In this document: positions 1 to 10,873 of the stretch, piece after piece
Position numbering within the stretch: position 1 is the stretch's first letter
Layout: each line of letters begins with the position of its first letter
Assembly (NCBI RefSeq): GCF_000219625.1
Contig: NC_018214.1
Location: 1,612,001 to 1,676,000, forward strand
Source: Zymoseptoria tritici IPO323
Lineage: Eukaryota > Ascomycota > Dothideomycetes > Mycosphaerellales > Mycosphaerellaceae
DNA length: 64,000 nucleotides
Direction of reading: 5' to 3'
Notes under the pieces: generated by a model
Told to the model about the DNA's origin: nothing
Database searches by the model: none
Seen by the model: only the letters and a program-made list of their open reading frames with translations
Made by a program: the position numbers and the translations under genes

Positions 1-1063
1 ATGTTGTTCGACTTGTTGCCTTTGGCTTCCTGGTCTTTGGAGGCGCGGGAGATGATCAAGTCGCCGTAGAAGGCGAGGGAGTCGACGTAGTTGAAGTGGA
101 GTTCTTTGGAGAAGAAGTGCGGGTAGTAGATGATCATGGGTTCTTTGCGAGTGGTGGAGGAGGAGCCATTGGCGTTGAGCTCGTCCAGGCTGGGGACCGC
201 CCAGAGGCAGACTGCTGTGTCGATGCCGCCGGAGAGGAGCCAGTTGCCATTCGGGTGGAAGTGGATGGCGAGGACTGGAGATTTGTGGCCTTCGCCGCCG
301 AAGAGGGCCACACAGGGTTGGTCTTCATGTTGGGGGAGGAGAGACCATAGCCGGATCGTGGTGTCTTCGGCGCAAGAGGCGAGGAGGCTGGTGGAAAGGG
401 GTGAGATGGCAAGGTCGTTGACGGCTTTACCATGCCCGGAGAGGGTGCGCACGGGGTTGCCAGATTCGACGTCGAGGACTTTGATGTGTCGAGGGAGTCC
501 GCCGGCCAGGCAGAGGAGTGGTTTGTCGGTTTCGGGATCCTTTGCCCATGCTAGACTGTTGGACGTGGCATCGGGCTGAAAGAGGGGTCAGTGATGGCCT
601 GATTGATGTATCGTGACTTGGCAGTGTTCTCATCCTCACCTCGCTGTCACGGAACGTCCGCAGGATTTCAAAGGGTGGGTCTGATCCTAGCTTCGGACGG
701 CAGACGAAAGCCTAGATTAGGAAGGTGCAAGTCAGTTTGACTTCCGAGACACGTGGAAGTCGAAGCTGCAACGCTCGACCAGGTCTGATGGACATGAATG
801 AGGACGTGCAGGGAAGATGACGTACATCTCGTTCGGCGACCACGGCAAATATTTGGTCGTCGTCGACCGCGCCGAAGGGATAGAACTTGACATCATACGC
901 GGTGGAGTCTGCAGATGGAAAGACGGAAGAGGTCAGCGAGCCGAGCGGCAGGGTGGGAGGAATTTCTGCCCTGACGAACAATTGTGTACCGACCTGTTGC
1001 CAACTTCACACTCGCGTGCAGGGAGGGAAACGGTTCATGCTGTTGCAGTTGCGGTTGCTGCAT
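1..1063 (-). CDS. eed: Polycomb PRC2 subunit EED homologue (WD40), 3' end beyond window
   Basis: Coding exons are 1063-994, 908-826, 711-640 and 575-<1, giving at least 266 residues; the C-terminus lies left of the window. The start is the ATG at 1063 (MQQPQLQQHEPF). The visible part aligns with animal EED: the DVKFYPF block, the LSGHGKAVNDL and EDTTIRLWSL WD repeats, FGGEGHKSPVLAIHFHPNG, and the diagnostic ELHFNYVDSLAFYGDLIISR block, equivalent to IHRNYVDCVRWLGDLILSK of EED. EED forms the beta-propeller of Polycomb repressive complex 2, binds H3K27me3 and activates the EZH2-type methyltransferase, so a nuclear facultative-heterochromatin role is expected. Intron donors and acceptors are canonical. 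The family call is strong; introns were placed from splice signals and frame. Confidence 0.9.
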
Positions 1064-2418
1064 GGTGGTGGGGGTTGCAGTTCAGTTCAGGTATTCCCCG
1101 AGCTAGGCAAGGCAGGCGGGCTGTTTCAAGGAGCTCCGGTCCAGGGCATGCACTGCCGGTGGGTGTGGAAGGGATGCAAATAAGCGAGGTGCACCGTGGT
1201 GTGTCAAGTTGCGTGATGTCTTTCCGGTCGGTGTGGTGGTCGAATGGCTCGAAGGGTTGATGTCTGCGCGGCGACACAGCTGGCCAAAACAAGACAGTAG
1301 GAACACCAAACGGACTTGCTCGGGCTTCACACGTAGCTGATGATCAAGCCAAGGTCGAGGGCAGCGTTACACTCTCTCTCACCTTTCACCTTTCATCGTC
1401 GATGAGAAATTGCGCAAAGCAGTATGGAAGCCAAGGAAGTTGCATGAACGTGGGTGTGGGGTGGGAGAGTGAAGTGTGTGCCCTGCTGCATCGGTTGTAT
1501 TCGAGGTGCACACTCTGGTATTCGACTCGGTGCAAAAGATCAGAGCGAGGCTGTGTGGAGGCATTGACTGTAACATCCTCCGTCTCCGTCCATACCGAAG
1601 TCCCCATGTCACATTATTGTCTAGTGCCGGCACGCGTGAATTTAGGCACGCACGGAAGAGTGGAAGGAGCATGCACAGGGCAATCATTAGAGCCAGGCAA
1701 GGTACGCACGGGCACGGGCACGGGCACAGGCACAGGCACAGGCACACAGGGTCTGCTCAGCTCCACACTCCGGCCTCGAGAAGTTCCATGGGATGGGGTG
1801 CGAACGGAGGAGCTTCCGAGGTCATGTCAGTCCCCGTCCCCGTCTCCTGGAATGGATCAATCATTGTAGACTGCATTGCGGCCTGACTACAATGAATTGG
1901 ACTGGACTGGTCGACTTGGTCTTCCGGACTTCCTCACTTCCTCACGGCTCTTGATCCCTGCTCCCTGTCACGGCTGCCGGCCCGCCACTCTTCAACCCTG
2001 CTCGCTTCGGCCTTGGTAGCTCCGCCCTCCACCTGCTCTGCTCTGACCTGCTGTCGTTCGCGCCTGCCTCCATCCGAAAGAGCTTGACCTGACCGGACAA
2101 TTTGCCTTTTACCTCGCCAATCCTGCCGCGTACCTCACCTCCACTAAGGTACTCCACCTCGCTTCGACAACACCTTATCGCTCTCCCAGCCACCTTTTAC
2201 GTCTTTCTCGCTGAACGCCTGCCGTCGACGCCGCCTTCTACCACCGGCAGTCAAACAACCACCGCCCACCGCTGTCGCCACGCCGCCGTCTGCTCGCGAC
2301 CACGCCTCACCAGCGCCACTGCGCCATTCATTGTCATCTGGCGCGACCATGTGTGGTGTCATCTGAGAGTTCCCTCTAATACTCAACTCTCAGCGGCTCC
2401 TGCAGCCCATTCATCGCC
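1064..2418. other. intergenic, no gene seen
   Basis: This lies between the divergent EED and PAS genes and presumably holds both promoters. The part just upstream of 2419 is C/T-rich, as in many fungal 5' UTRs. I see no ORF with a coding signature. The only structured sequence is the hexanucleotide repeat at 1710-1745. Confidence 0.6.
1710..1745. repeat. GGCAC(A/G) hexanucleotide microsatellite
   Basis: Six tandem hexamers: three GGGCAC units followed by three AGGCAC units, ending in CACAGG. A simple repeat in the shared upstream region; no function is evident. Confidence 0.9.
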
Positions 2419-4085
2419 ATGGACACCACCTTCATCTCCATTCACGGTATGGTCTCCCGCCATCGACATGTCAATTTTCTCCCCACTGACCAAATCCACC
2501 AGACCTCACCGAGGAGGCCAAAGTACTCTATTCATCCGACTCAGTGGTAGACATTCTAGGCTACACGCCCGACGAACTCGTCAATCGCTCAGCATGGGAC
2601 TTCTTCGCTCTCGACGACTTGCCATCGGCTCGTCGTTTTCACGCCCGACGTGTCGCCTCTGACAAAGCCGCCGTTCTGGCATATTGCCGCATCAAAGACA
2701 AGTCGGACCAATGGGTCGGCTGTGAGTGCTGCTTCACCATCGTCTACGATGTCATGGTGGTTTGCACGAGTATTTACAAGCGAGGAATGAGGAGCGACCG
2801 TGAGTGTTGTTCCCTTCAGTCATCAGTTCCCGCATCCAACTGACCACCCACAGAACGAGCTGCCGATGCTCCCGTGGTTCGACGATTATTCTCATCCTCT
2901 CCGAAGGATCCAAGATACCACATGATGTCCCACCTCTCCACCAAGTTCGCTCAACCCTCCAAACCGCAAGAGCACGAGCCTCGAGCCGCGCTCTTCCTCA
3001 ATCGATTCACGCGCACTCTCACCATAATGTACGCCACCAGCGGTCTGGCAGAGGTGATCGGCATACCCGCCGAGGTCATGCGCGGTCGAAGCTTCTACTA
3101 CTGCATCGCCGAAAACTGTCTTCAAGACGCCATCAAATGTTTGGAGAATGCCAAAGGCAACGACTCCATCGCATACCTCCGATTCTGGTTTCGCGATCCT
3201 CGGACTGACGACGAGCCAGCGGTGGACAACGACAGCGACGAGGAAATGACCACAGACACCAGCGATGGAGGTGTCGACCTTGAGCACGATGCATATCAAC
3301 CCGCCGCACACTCCATGGACATCGACAACGAGAGCCCAATTACGAATTCGCGGCAGTCATCCGGTGATAGCAGTACGCGTGCGCAAGACACGCACGAAGC
3401 AGTGTTCGGTCAAGCACGAACCGCTGACTCGTCTGCCTCTTCAGTTGGACTCTCTCCCGATCGCGATCCACTCTCGCCACCGCAGCAACCGGAACCAATC
3501 GAACTCGAAGCCGTCATCTCATGCACATCAGACGGTCTCGTTGTCTGCTTAAGGAAAGCCCGACCCATCATCCCACAAATGGTCGCCGGCCAATCCGTAC
3601 GTCCAGCCTACGCAAATGGCCTCTTCGCCGCACCCTGGGCATTGGAGCCGGTCCTACCATCGCACGACACACGAGCCGGCGCCAACTACAACAACTCTTT
3701 CTTTGCACCATCTCAAGGCCCACAAGCCGCCCGTCAAGCCGGCTTCTCAACACCCGCTGATCAAAACGACTTCATGAACGCCATTCGCGAACAAGCCGTC
3801 TTCGCATGGGCACTGACGGGAATTAACGGCTCGCTTGCTGCATACGGTCAAGGTAGACCATGCGGTGAGTCCCTCCCTGTGAATGGACTTCCCGTGTGGG
3901 CTAGCGATCCGTACCACGCATCGGGAGAAGAGAGCGGAGGTAGCGGGTCATTGAGCGGACAAGAGTTCTTCGGCTCTGCCACGAGGAGTCCTCAACAGAG
4001 CAGTCGGTCGAAAGCACACATTTTCGGCGACCCGGGCTTGGGGAGGAATGGAAGCGGGCACAGCAGTGGTACGGGCAACAGGTGA
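2419..4085 (+). CDS. two-PAS-domain fungal protein
   Basis: Exons 2419-2446, 2503-2799 and 2854-4085 give 518 aa. The first PAS fold (about residues 8-95) contains SVVDILGYTPDEL and WDFFALDDLPSARRFH, then YCRIKDKSDQWVGCE. A second PAS-like segment (about 148-220) contains FTRTLTIMYATSGLAEVIGI. The remaining C-terminal half is low-complexity, Ser/Pro/Asp-rich. There is no GATA zinc finger, kinase or HLH domain, so it is not WC-1/WC-2. PAS domains bind small ligands or mediate dimerisation; a signalling or transcription-cofactor role is inference. The short first exon is supported by the D codon restored across intron 1 (DLTEEA). The third exon contains another GTGAGT near 3866, but the frame stays open through it, so I kept it exonic. 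Confidence 0.85.
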
Positions 4086-6402
4086 TTCGCTAAGACCAGA
4101 AGCTTTTCGAGGCTGCCACGCGAATTGGGGAAGAGGGCGTGGAGATAGTGAAGTGAACGTCTGGTGAGGCCACATCTGGAACAGAGTGAACGGAGCAGCA
4201 ACGGACAACCATTCGACAGGTTCAGAGGAGTGTCTCTTCAGCCATTGAGGATCAGCCAATGGATTCCCGAGACCTGCTTCATCAATGTCTTTCTGGAAGA
4301 ATGGATCGAAAAATCACGGCTGCACATTCTCCTCGAATATCCCAGCTTCCGGCGACAAGCTCAACCAATCTCTCAGCGCATTCGGGGAGCGGTGAAAGAT
4401 AGCACCCCAAACGACGAGAAAAGAAAGAACAGCGAGGCGGTTTTGCTTTTCCAGCATAATTAGCGAGTATCATTCAGCATAAGTAACTACCTACTTTTGG
4501 GACTTTCTGGGTCCCATATCTCCTCTCGTGCTCTTTCTCTTACTCATTCATGGACCTTGGCATTGTACCTAGTCATCGGTCCTGCACAATGTCTCTGGTG
4601 AACCTTTTCCATATCACGACACCTCATACTTGGCCAGCCAGTCCATTCCACGCCGGTGAACACCGCTCGGCGGAACCTTTTCGATACTGTCTTCTTCTTC
4701 GAGCCAAGTACTCCAAGACTTTCAATGGATGTGACATAGGGTAAGTCGATCCCGAATATAACAAATTCGCTGATGCTGTTCTCTCTAGGAATCCCATCCC
4801 CTGGGCAGCACCTCCACCGGCACTAAGATAGATTACTCGAGGCTGCGTCGCATGTGAGAGCTATATTTAGACTTGGGCGGAGTAGCAACCTACAGTCCCC
4901 AGCGCGCCAGACAGATGGGTGTGAATGGAAGCTGCGGAACGAAGGAAGCCCTTTGACGTCGACCAGCTCGATGGCCTCATGAGCGAAATGGTACGCGCGT
5001 CGTCCTTCTCTCGGTCGGACGGCTGAGGATTCAAGGATTTGAGGTTGTAAAAAAAAAATCAGGGGAAGATGGGGAGGATGAAGAAGGGGATGGTAGGGGA
5101 GGATAATGGGAGGGGGTTGATTTGGGTGGGCGGACGAGGTGTGGTGAGAGGGAGGAGGGCAGTCTAAGGGTGGAGAGGGCTTCGGGAAGAGGTGGGGGGA
5201 GGAAGAGGGGGTTGTTTGTATGAAGCGGAGAGACGACGGGCTGGGTCTGTTGGAGTTTAGTAAGTTTTGTGTAGTTCCATGGGGGTTCATAGCATGTTAG
5301 TTGAATGTGCTGTTTTTTAGGGGGGGGGAAGGGGGGGGGGGTTTTTTTTTGTGTCAACGTCGACTCTTTAATCCTGACTGACAGGCTGCCGATGAGCAGC
5401 AGTTTCTCGACTCATGGTCATCATCAACTGCACTGTCGATCCTGTCGTCTGACAGACATCTCTAGCCTTTTGTCGTCTTGCCATGTTGTCGTCGCCTGCC
5501 GAGCGCATTCTCCGTACACTCGTGCCGGCGTTCTTCGGGCGAAAGACTCCTGATTCTGGCGCTCCTTGCCTGCGCCAAACAAGATGAAGTCCAGCAATCA
5601 CCAGACGAGTGCGATCCGCCCTGAGAGGTATGCATATCAACGCGCGTGAAGCGGAGGGTCGAGAAGGAGGAGGAGCGAGACTGCCCTGCTGCGAGATTGA
5701 TGGAGGTAAAAGGCGAGGCACGAGTTGCCTCGTAGTCGTCCTGGCCAGCTTATAGATTACGTCACCACGTGACGTCCAGAGATACCTCTCGTCCGACCTC
5801 ACTTCCTTCCACTACGACGACACCACCACCACCTTACCCACTACCTCGACAGCGGAGCGAGAAGCTTGAGGATCCGGTACGAAGAAGGCATCAACGCGTG
5901 ACAAGAGCGACATCCGACGGGCTGGGGGAGAAGATGGCGGACATCACATTCGACGCGAAACTCGATACCATGATGTAAAGGATGAAAGCCTTGTTTCGCC
6001 GTGCACGTTCGATCTTTCATGTGTCGTGTTCATCTAGGTACAGGATCCTCCTGCACTGATAGATACGAAACTTGAGACCGACAGTCCCATGGATGAGAGT
6101 GCCGGGCGACGGTATTGGAACCAGTTCCGTTGCAAACTGATCATTTTCACCTTCTCTCCCGTTTCACTTCCTTCTCGATTGTGCCAGAGATGAATACAGT
6201 AGCGATGTTACAGAGAACAAAGACAGTCTTGTGTTGCAGGGTCAAAGCCGGTGGTTGTTGTTGCAGAGATATAGACAGTCGTACACCGTGTGGTGTGGGT
6301 AGCCAACTGAACAGCCTTACAGAACGACAAACGAGGGGCTTGCGGCGACTCGTCCAGTATCGCGTGTCCGTGAGCGAGCAATAGCCGGCCGCCCTAAATA
6401 GA
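4086..6402. other. intergenic, gene-poor, purine/homopolymer tracts
   Basis: A 2.3-kb stretch without a convincing gene; open frames here lack ATG starts or coding signature. 5048-5240 is strongly G/A-rich on the + strand. 5312-5350 is a run of T, G, G and T homopolymers. Confidence 0.55.
5312..5350. repeat. T/G homopolymer cluster
   Basis: A T6 run, a G9 run, AA, a G11 run and a T9 run follow each other. Possible slippage or assembly-error site, and the two G runs could form unusual structure. No function assigned. Confidence 0.8.
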
Positions 6403-6798
6403 CTAAACCTCTGCCTGGATGTAGAAATGCCCCCTGAGGCTAAAGAGCCTCAGGCAGACGTAAGATTCTCCGGGGTTTTCCCCCTCCGCAGCGGGAACGC
6501 GGAGCGTAACGATGTCCTCATAAGTCCGGGAACCTGTGGTCACGGTCAGCTCGCGCGTCTCAAATATGACCACACGTCGACGGGAAGATTTACCAAAGGG
6601 ACGTCGGGAGAGTAAGATGGAGTTCGGTATCGACTCTCTGTTCGTGATCTCGATGTCGATGTATGGATGATTGTTTGAAAGGCGATTCGCGTTGATGCGA
6701 ACGTCGAGGAAGTTGTTGGGATACCATGTCGCCGTGCGGCGGTATATGATAGCCCTGTCAATGTTTATGTCGCCGACGTTCCGGATGTTCTCCCTCAT
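6403..6798 (-). CDS. hypothetical protein, 131 aa
   Basis: An intronless ATG-started frame of 131 residues ending at TAG (6405-6403). The composition looks protein-like rather than random: alternating hydrophobic/polar stretches such as YIDIEITNRESIPN and RRVVIFETRELTV suggest a beta-rich fold. There is no signal peptide, transmembrane segment or recognisable domain. It stands alone in a gene-poor, repeat-bearing region. It could be an orphan gene, the last exon of a longer gene, or a chance frame. The 3' end of the frame contains a perfect 9-bp hairpin (6433-6454). Confidence 0.4.
   Translation of the reverse strand: MRENIRNVGDINIDRAIIYRRTATWYPNNFLDVRINANRLSNNHPYIDIEITNRESIPNSILLSRRPFGKSSRRRVVIFETRELTVTTGSRTYEDIVTLRVPAAEGENPGESYVCLRLFSLRGHFYIQAEV
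6433..6454. repeat. perfect 9-bp stem, 4-nt loop hairpin
   Basis: CCTGAGGCT at 6433-6441 and AGCCTCAGG at 6446-6454 are separated by AAAG. It lies about 30 nt inside the 3' end of the 131-aa frame. No U tract follows, so it is not a classical terminator. Confidence 0.7.
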
Positions 6799-7346
6799 AC
6801 AGAAACAGCGCTTACTGTCGGGAACTCATCTATCGACGCCCTGTTCCGGCACCGGTGCCGACAGATTTTTGAGCTCATTGATCCGGGAAGCGTTCACGGG
6901 TTCGGCACCAAGTCATGATTTGGGTACAGATCCAACCTCTGACACCAAAGCAGGAATCCGTCCATGTGTAAGGCTGGTGAACGTGCGTTCGGCGGCTGGT
7001 TTGGACCTGCAATATTGTTGCTGGGAGCTGCGAGTGACAAGGTCTGACCTGCCTTCGCAGCAGTAGACGCCAGTCCTGGCAGTGTCCGTTCACTTCCTTC
7101 CTCAGATGAGCCGAGACAGTCGGTGACTGCTCAGGGGTGGGCCATGCGACCTGGAGATATCGCTAATGTCAGGTTGCGGGCGGTGTGTTGCACTGTTGTC
7201 GAGGCGATATTGGAGCGTGATGCTGCGGTAAGAGTGCGATACTACTGCAGTAAGCAAAACAGCCTTGTAAGCCGATGCCCTCCCCGTGGTCAATATTTTT
7301 GAGGACGACTGCCGACCAGGCAAGCATGGTTCGAGGCGGAGGCCGT

Positions 7347-7556
7347 GTACAGCGTGTGAGCGCATCGGACGGATCACCGCTGGTGGGCGTACAGCGTGTG
7401 AGCGCATCGGACGGGTCACCGCTGGTTGGCGTACTTGCAGGCCCCAGGGTTGATTTCTAGGCACTATTGGTCGGCGCCCTTGTGATCAGGCCAATAGTCT
7501 TTTGGGCAAGGATTGAACGGTGACCCGTCCGATGCGCTCACACGCTGTACTTGCAG
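7347..7556. repeat. direct plus inverted repeat cluster (42-bp units)
   Basis: Two direct 42-bp units (7347-7388, 7389-7430) differ at only a few bases. A perfect 33-bp inverted copy of the second unit's first 33 bp lies at 7518-7550. An inner inverted pair, ACTATTGG (7463-7470) and CCAATAGT (7491-7498), sits between the arms. TTGCAG follows both the second direct unit and the inverted copy. The arms would form a long hairpin; a degraded MITE-like element is possible, but I find no convincing target duplication. Confidence 0.8.
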
Positions 7557-7731
7557 TCGGCCGTGCACGGGCAGGCAAAGCCATTGCAATCACGCTGCTG
7601 GTAGTATCAGACGCCGCTGACCATGATGGTAGGCACTTGGGGTGACGTTTTGACAAGGTTGGCGTGCATCCCTTTGAGAACTCATCGGGTGGGAAGTAGT
7701 TTGCGCTAAAGACCCTTGTTAGCGTAGTAGC

Positions 7732-8112
7732 TTGCGGTCCCAAATGTCTTGGGGGAGTACAGTCGGAAAGAACACTCGAATTGCGGGCGAACTTTAACTT
7801 TGCAGCGCGAACTTCGACTTCCTACGCCTTTGTAATGGAGCCTGCGGCGCCCAAAATAGTTTTGCTAACCTTTTAAACGAGCCTATGCCTCACGCGCTCG
7901 GGTATCGTACGCCCGTCGCTGTCCTCGCAAGCTCGGGCTCCTTAGTACTCACTTCCCTCGTTGCGTCCGCTCGTCACCTCGCGAAGTCCGCAACTTCGGC
8001 TCGCTTATCCGGAATTCGCTCCTATTAGTAATTAAGGCGGGGCATTCTGCTAACAAAAGATATCCGAGTGTTCTTTCCGACTGTACTCCCCCGAGACATT
8101 TGGCTTGCGGTC
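7732..8112. mobile_element. Mutator-like MITE with 39-bp TIRs and 9-bp TSD
   Basis: The element body is 7741-8103 (363 bp). The left terminal inverted repeat (7741-7779) and the reverse complement of 8065-8103 match over 39 bp with one mismatch. The flanks carry the identical 9-mer CTTGCGGTC at 7732-7740 and 8104-8112, a clean target-site duplication. Target duplications of 9-11 bp with long TIRs are the signature of Mutator-like (MULE) elements; hAT gives 8 bp and Tc1/mariner TA. The interior has no coding frame, so it is non-autonomous and needs a transposase elsewhere. The intact duplication suggests a fairly recent insertion. Confidence 0.85.
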
Positions 8113-8495
8113 TATGGGATGCCATGTGGGACCTGGCAGTGTTTCGATGAAATCCGTACGTTCGATTGATGAGTCCATACATGTGGATGAGACGATGCTA
8201 GCAAGGCTCTGTCAGACTCTCCTCTTCCATTCCCTCCTTCACCAATTCCAAGTCTTTCGAATTGTTATCTTCTGATCCTCATTGCTCCGGTACCAGCCCA
8301 CCTCAATCTTTCCGTCTCTTCTCGAGATCCGTCGTCGACTCCATCCAGGTCGCACTTGCGTATACATACCGTCCTTCTCCAGGTCTCCCGGCTGTGACGA
8401 TCCTCGCACACACCGATCATCACTCGATCTTCTGGAACGGCGAATCCAATATCAGCTACATCGAATCATCAAGCGACAGCCGGCCACACAAAACC

Positions 8496-8870
8496 ATGCA
8501 GATCCTCCTGCTCTCGATCGTTTTCTCTATGGCTGAAGCCATCCACATTGGGCTCACATGCGGTGTTCGTCACTCTGAACGGTTGCCATCCTGACTCCGC
8601 TGACAGGAGACAGAAATGCTCCCTCGGCGCCGATGAGGGTGATCCTGGCCTTTGCCACTTCCCCGGCGACCCCTTTCCCGTCGTTTGCAATTTTGTAAGC
8701 AACATGAATCAACCCTGTTTTCAGACGATGCATTGGCAACACCTTGCTGACACGGTTTTGTTCCTCCCTCGCTAAAGGACGCGGATTGCGCTGTCGCAAA
8801 TGCCCGATGCGTCCGTGACCCTCGCCCTGGCAATGCCGGAAGTCATATTGCACAATGCAGTTATGTGTAA
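8496..8870 (+). CDS. small secreted cysteine-rich protein (candidate effector)
   Basis: Proposed exons 8496-8564, 8614-8694 and 8778-8870 encode 80 aa. The N-terminus MQILLLSIVFSMAEA reads as a signal peptide with cleavage after AEA. The rest has seven cysteines, in TCGKCSLGADE, GLCHFPGD, PVVCNF, DADCAVANARC and IAQCSYV. The second intron is well supported: donor GTAAGC, branch CTGAC, acceptor AAAG, and the Cys-rich frame resumes in phase and runs to TAA at 8870. The first intron (49 nt, donor GTTCGT) is tentative; the unspliced Cys frame continues upstream (NGCHPDSADRRQKC), so exon 1 could join differently or carry a frameshift. Such peptides are typical fungal effectors or antimicrobials; no homologue is recognised. 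Confidence 0.55.
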
Positions 8871-9660
8871 GGATACCGAAGTGCGAAGGCCTGCAACGGA
8901 CCGAGATTGTCTCTCGGGTTATGCCAGCAGGTCTCAGATCCGTTTCTCAGTTTCCTTGCTAATTCTGTCTTAGCCGTTCGGACCAGTGTGAGTAAATGTT
9001 GAGGGCGAGCGTCGGCACGAAAGAGGTCTGTCCGAGTCCTATGACGTGCCGTTTGGGACTGGGAGTCTCCAGCTGGAGAGCACGGAGATGGGACGTGAAT
9101 ATCTTTTTGAATGCAGTGCAGCTGGACGGGGTGGTGCGGCTGAATGGACGTCTCTTTGGGGGTCCTACTCATTTTGCATCTGGCGTTGTTTGTCCTGTTG
9201 TATTGTAGATGTCTTGGTCCTGGGATTCGATGTTCTTGGAACTTCGAGTTTCGGGGGTCTTTTTTGGCGTTCAGCGAGATACATGCGTCAATGTCACTCT
9301 TCGCTCTGCCTTGATTGTCTTAGCCTGCGACTTTGTTTTTCGATGCATCGACTTGATTCTCATGATGCCGCCGAGAAAAGCGATCGAGCGCAATCCGCGC
9401 ACTTGGCGAACTCTCTTGATCCTCCTCCTGCAGTCGCCAAGAAAGAAAGAGGTGTAGTAACAACAACAAACGAGTGCGATCGCCATATATGCATACCAAC
9501 GTCGTCCGGCTTGGTGACTTGGCTGACGTCCTGCAACAACGGCAATCGACATCGAAAGCTGGGGAAAACATCGTGTGGAATGTGAATGTATGAGAGAGAA
9601 AGGTCCGGCTTTTTCCCCTCGTGACCATCGGACCTACAATTAACATTCCAGTATTCAATC
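8871..9660. other. intergenic, no gene seen
   Basis: No ATG-started frame with a coding signature on either strand. Presumably contains the promoter of the surface protein gene at 9661. Confidence 0.5.
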
Positions 9661-10567
9661 ATGTATCCTCAGGACTCACGTACCGTAATCTGGTCTCTCT
9701 TCGCCCTCTTGTGCAGTGCCCAACAAGAGTCGATTGGAACATCGTCCAGCAGCGGAGGAGCCTTGGCCAGCAGAACATCATCTGCCGTAACTTCGTCCAC
9801 CGGCACAACGTCGTCCAGCGGAACAGATATTACGATCCCTCCAGCATCGTTCAACGTCACAGAGTAGGTCATTCCTCTCAAAAAAAAAGTCCTTTCCACC
9901 CACTGATCCGTCCAGATACGTCCGCTACCCGCTCGTCTCCTTCGTCCTCTCCGCTGCCAGCGGCAACGCAATCCCAGGCTCCGCCTCCACGAACTGCCGC
10001 CCGAATCCCAGGTCCGAAATAATCATAACCCTCTACGAACGCCTCCAAAACAACTACACCTGCTACTCCCTCTCCTCCATCTTCAATCCTCCCGAAGATG
10101 ACATCTTCCCCATCGACAGCCTCGCCACAAACACAACTTGCTCCCCCCGCTCCGTCGAGCAACTCGGAAATTGCTCCGTCGACTACATGGCGAGTGGACT
10201 GGAGAAGTACCGGCCGGATGTCAACTACACACGCGTGAATTGGTTGCCAACAAGTGGACCGGCATTCGGGCTCAACTATTTGCAAGTGCAGATGTTCGAG
10301 GGAGAGGGGTGTACCGAAGGGGTAAGGGCGGAGCCTTGGTTCTCGTGGGTCGGGTGTCAGACTCTGTATCCGCCGAGTGGGTGTGATGATTCGCCGTTTG
10401 AGAGCGGGGTGGGGAGTTTCAGGGTGCTGCAGAAGTCGCCCATTCCTAGTGATGAGGCGTGTTTGTATGCGGCGGAACTCGGGGCGGGTGTGAAGGGTGT
10501 AAAGGCGAGGTTTGCGGCTGCAGTTGCGGGAGCTGTGTTTGTTGCTGCTGGTGTGCTTTTTGGTTAG
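9661..10567 (+). CDS. secreted, probably GPI-anchored, cysteine-containing surface protein
   Basis: Exons 9661-9863 and 9916-10567 give 284 aa. A hydrophobic N-terminal segment (residues 8-20, IWSLFALLCSAQQ) acts as a signal peptide. It is followed by a Ser/Thr-rich linker, then a domain with eight cysteines and several N-glycosylation sequons (FNVTE, NNYT, TNTT, NCS, VNYT). The C-terminus is a hydrophobic tail (AAAVAGAVFVAAGVLFG) directly before the stop, as in GPI-anchor signals. Location is therefore cell wall or plasma-membrane outer face; the molecular role is unknown. The intron has a GTAGGT donor and a TCCAG acceptor and restores the Glu codon across the junction. No family name can be given. 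Confidence 0.75.
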
Positions 10568-10873
10568 GGACAATTAGTAGTTCACAGCAGAGGCTGTCTG
10601 TGAGCAATCTGTGGAATGGGAATGAGAAAACGGGTTCCATGTACAGCGTATCACCTGCTCATCTTCTTCCCTCGGTCACGCACATTCTTGCCGCTTATGT
10701 CTCGATTCTCTCTGTCTTCCTTCCAATTGCAACGCCGCGCCACATCATATCCAGGTTCAAGCCCAGCAAAATCATCCGTCCAAACGCCGTGAAGAGAGCA
10801 TTTTGAGAGATGACGGGAACGAGACTTCGCAGTAGAATCCAGAACGATCTGTCTCTCCCTCAATACCTCTTGC

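Noticed and set aside
7347..7430. CRISPR-like repeats
   Set aside because: Two adjacent units without spacers in a fungal genome; simple tandem duplication.
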